Assembly (NCBI GenBank): GCA_016711485.1
Contig: JADJSX010000013.1
Location: 62,001-126,000 of the forward strand
DNA length: 64,000 bases
From: Leptospiraceae bacterium
Lineage (GTDB): Bacteria; Spirochaetota; Leptospiria; Leptospirales; Leptospiraceae
Direction: 5' to 3'
Part shown: piece after piece, positions 61,916 to 64,000 of the stretch
Numbering within the stretch: the stretch's first letter is position 1
Layout: every line of letters begins with the position of its first letter
Made by a program: the position numbers and the translations under genes
The notes under the pieces: model-generated
Databases searched by the model: none
Told to the model about the DNA's origin: nothing
What the model saw: the letters and a program-made list of their open reading frames with translations, nothing else

Positions 61916-64000
61916 TTAGTTCTTTAAATAAGGATACGTTTTTTCCATCGTCGCAAGCTTTGGTTTACATCCCCATTTCTGGTAAGCATAATGCGCCTCA
62001 GTAAGGTGTGCCTTGGCAAACATTTCTTTTTTTTGCGCAAACCAATACTTAGCCGCAAGCTCGTTAGCAATCGCTTCTTCTAACAAATACTGATGCTCTT
62101 TCGCAAGTGAAATTGCTTTGTCATAGAGTTCGAGTGCATCATCCGTATTACCTGCTATTCGGGTAAGCTCTGCTTCTACAATATAGTATTTATGTCCGTA
62201 GTTCGCAGGACAGTTCTCAGCCCAAACTTTCATACGTTCTTGGTTCTTTCGTATTTTATCAAGTGGAGGTTCTTTTGAAGCAAGGCAGGATAGTGAATGA
62301 AAGAAATATTGCTCTGGTGTGCTTGTAAGTCCGAACGATCCACCTTCACAAGGCAATGCTAACTCGCTATATTCGAATGCCTTCTCATAGTCCTCAAATA
62401 TATAATACAAAATCGTTTTACATTGGTAGTACCAATACAAACAACTAGCATTTTGTGTTTCTTTCCATAAATTTGAATCTTTCTCTTCGTCAAACTTTTC
62501 TCCCGTCAAAGAAAATTTATCAGAATGAGTGCCCGTGAGATTCAAGACTAGTTGTTCCCAAAGTTCGTACGCTCGCTGAGAATCCTCCTGATTCAGGCTT
62601 ACTATTTTTTTATAATAGTCTTTTGATCTCTCTTCTATTAAGTTAAGATTTTCTCTAGCATGAAAAGGCTGGAATAATAAATAGTTAATTGAGTATGAGG
62701 AATATTGAAAGTCGCCCGTATTCATTCCTGACTCAAACGATGCGGTTAAATATTTTTTATTTTCTTTGATTGGCTTTTTCCAGTGATTTACCATTCCCCC
62801 AAAAAAGAAAAATGTTTTGGATTTCATTTCTTTTGCGTTTAATCTTTCAATAAGCGTCACACCTAACTCGCCAAATTTTTGTCCAACTTCATAATTTCCA
62901 AGAGCAGAGCCAAGAATTACTCCATACAAAACATAAGCAAATGCAGCGTATTCTGAATTTCCAAACTCTAAAGAAATATTTACCATTTTCAATACTAGGA
63001 TAGGAAAATAAGCTGGATTCGAAATGAAAGCAGGTGCAATAGAAGCGGATAATAAACGTAATGCGGCTAAATGAATAGGATTTTTAGTGATAGGAAGTTC
63101 TAAAAGACTTTCGATAGTTCTCTCCCCCAGTCTAGAATTTGCTTCCCCAATTAAAGCACCAACAGATTCATTGCTAGCGCCGGGGAGCGGAAATCCAAGT
63201 ATAGCCAGTGTATCAATTCCAGTATCAAGAGCTTCCTTAAGCTTGGCAAGACTAGTGTAGTAAGAGATTTTAATTTCATTTATACTTGCTTTTTCTAGAT
63301 TTGTTTTAGCATATTTTAAAAGAGTTTCGAAACATGCATCTGCTTCTTTATTATTACCATTTAAATATTCTGCCTTAGCAAGATCAGTGTAAATATTTAA
63401 AGTTATATCATACTTACTTTCCCATGATTCCGCGGGTAATAATGTTAATCCGACTCTGATTAGGATTAATGCAGATTCGTAAGCAGAAGAAGCAAATGCT
63501 TTATCTATTGCTTTTAGATTCAAATCCAAAAGCATTTCTTGCTCATTACTCCCAGTAACATGCAATATCCCTTGGTTCAATTGGTTCACGATTGTAAATA
63601 TAAAGTCATCTAGATCATATAAACCTTCTTTACATAAACTCAAAAAGGTAGTGCCTATCTTATAATGATTTAGAGATTTTTCTTCCTCTGTCATGAAGGT
63701 ATAAGTAGCCTCTCGAATTTTATCATGGGCAAACCGCACCTCTCCTCCTCCAAGTAAAAGATAACCTTCATTGGCTATCTGTGCTAAAATTTCTTCAGTT
63801 TCAGCGAGAGATTTATTTATAATACGTGAGAATACAGAAACGAGAAACCAGTTACCGACACAAGCGGCTAATTTTAGTAAGTCTCTCTTTTCTGAACTTA
63901 ATAACGAAATATTGGAGCGAGTATGCTCAATTACATTTTCTGAAACTGCAACCTGCTTTACCTTCGCTATTTCCCATTTCCATGAATCATAATAGTAAAC
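61916..64000 (-). CDS. ATPase-TPR part of a Ser/Thr kinase-type signalling protein (5' end beyond the window)
   Basis: At least 695 codons, open through the right edge. The visible part begins in the winged-helix region after the ATPase (SWKWEIAKVKQVAVSENVIE, LAACVGNW, ANEGYLLLGGGEVRFAHDKIREATY) and continues through TPR-like repeats to YPYLKN. It is clearly paralogous to residues about 630-1330 of the 53692-59463 protein, including a nearly identical KNQERMKVWAENCPANYGHKY block. It stops exactly where the other protein enters its GAF linker. A GTG at 63739 is not a real start, because homologous coding sequence extends upstream of it. The kinase and ATPase domains are expected beyond the window. 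Confidence 0.88.
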   Translation of the reverse strand, partial: VYYYDSWKWEIAKVKQVAVSENVIEHTRSNISLLSSEKRDLLKLAACVGNWFLVSVFSRIINKSLAETEEILAQIANEGYLLLGGGEVRFAHDKIREATYTFMTEEEKSLNHYKIGTTFLSLCKEGLYDLDDFIFTIVNQLNQGILHVTGSNEQEMLLDLNLKAIDKAFASSAYESALILIRVGLTLLPAESWESKYDITLNIYTDLAKAEYLNGNNKEADACFETLLKYAKTNLEKASINEIKISYYTSLAKLKEALDTGIDTLAILGFPLPGASNESVGALIGEANSRLGERTIESLLELPITKNPIHLAALRLLSASIAPAFISNPAYFPILVLKMVNISLEFGNSEYAAFAYVLYGVILGSALGNYEVGQKFGELGVTLIERLNAKEMKSKTFFFFGGMVNHWKKPIKENKKYLTASFESGMNTGDFQYSSYSINYLLFQPFHARENLNLIEERSKDYYKKIVSLNQEDSQRAYELWEQLVLNLTGTHSDKFSLTGEKFDEEKDSNLWKETQNASCLYWYYQCKTILYYIFEDYEKAFEYSELALPCEGGSFGLTSTPEQYFFHSLSCLASKEPPLDKIRKNQERMKVWAENCPANYGHKYYIVEAELTRIAGNTDDALELYDKAISLAKEHQYLLEEAIANELAAKYWFAQKKEMFAKAHLTEAHYAYQKWGCKPKLATMEKTYPYLKN

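Noticed and set aside
63739..63739. GTG at 63739 as a gene start
   Set aside because: Homologous coding sequence continues in the same frame to the window edge, so the gene is partial rather than starting here.

Overview
The window looks like part of a spirochaete chromosome of the Leptospira group (Leptospiraceae or a close uncultured relative). The evidence is an AT-rich genome, an EF-G-like/tuf/S10-operon junction, and large multidomain sensor proteins of a kind common in leptospires: 7TM-DISM receptors fused to GAF arrays and class III cyclases, kinase-ATPase-TPR-GAF-PP2C giants, and MCPs with polytopic N-terminal membrane domains. The assignment rests on reading the proteins, not on any database search.

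Layout. Positions 1-6803 (minus strand) hold a translation operon: an EF-G/Tet(M)-like GTPase, tuf, then rpsJ-rplC-rplD-rplW-rplB-rpsS-rplV-rpsC, with rpsC running off the left edge. Positions 7138-25390 hold scattered accessory genes: two chemoreceptors, two lipoproteins, a probably 5'-truncated multihaem cytochrome, a PAS-GAF adenylate cyclase, an aldose-1-epimerase-like lipoprotein, a very large hybrid kinase ending in an HPt domain, a bacteriohemerythrin and a REC-PAS protein. Positions 25694-30610 encode a 1638-residue lipoprotein receptor cyclase. Positions 31189-37484 are a four-gene phosphorelay operon (PAS kinase, Rcp1-type receiver, REC-PAS-GAF-kinase-REC, REC-DHp-REC). Positions 37963-40228 hold a STAS protein, an overlapping pair of tiny genes and a probable toxin/immunity pair. 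Positions 40312-45560 look like a small defence island: a DUF2357/PD-(D/E)XK nuclease, a PmeII-like restriction enzyme with its methyltransferase, several small unknown genes and one broken gene. Positions 46168-64000 hold a hybrid kinase/PP2C with a frameshifted end, a REC-PAS-HisKA_2 kinase, and two or three Ser/Thr kinase-AAA-TPR-GAF-PP2C proteins, the last running off the right edge.

The genes describe a cell investing heavily in signal integration: membrane receptors feed cAMP, phosphorelays, anti-sigma style STAS/PP2C switches and chemotaxis. The most unusual feature is repetitive DNA. Perfect or near-perfect palindromes lie in frame inside two giant receptor genes (three in the cyclase, at least four palindrome sites in the kinase). 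A four-copy interspersed repeat of about 115 bp has a constant body and a different terminal module in each copy. Two dispersed elements each carry a tiny ORF with conserved ends and a GC-rich variable centre. Several decayed gene fragments (cyclase, nuclease, receiver, cytochrome) sit next to these repeats.
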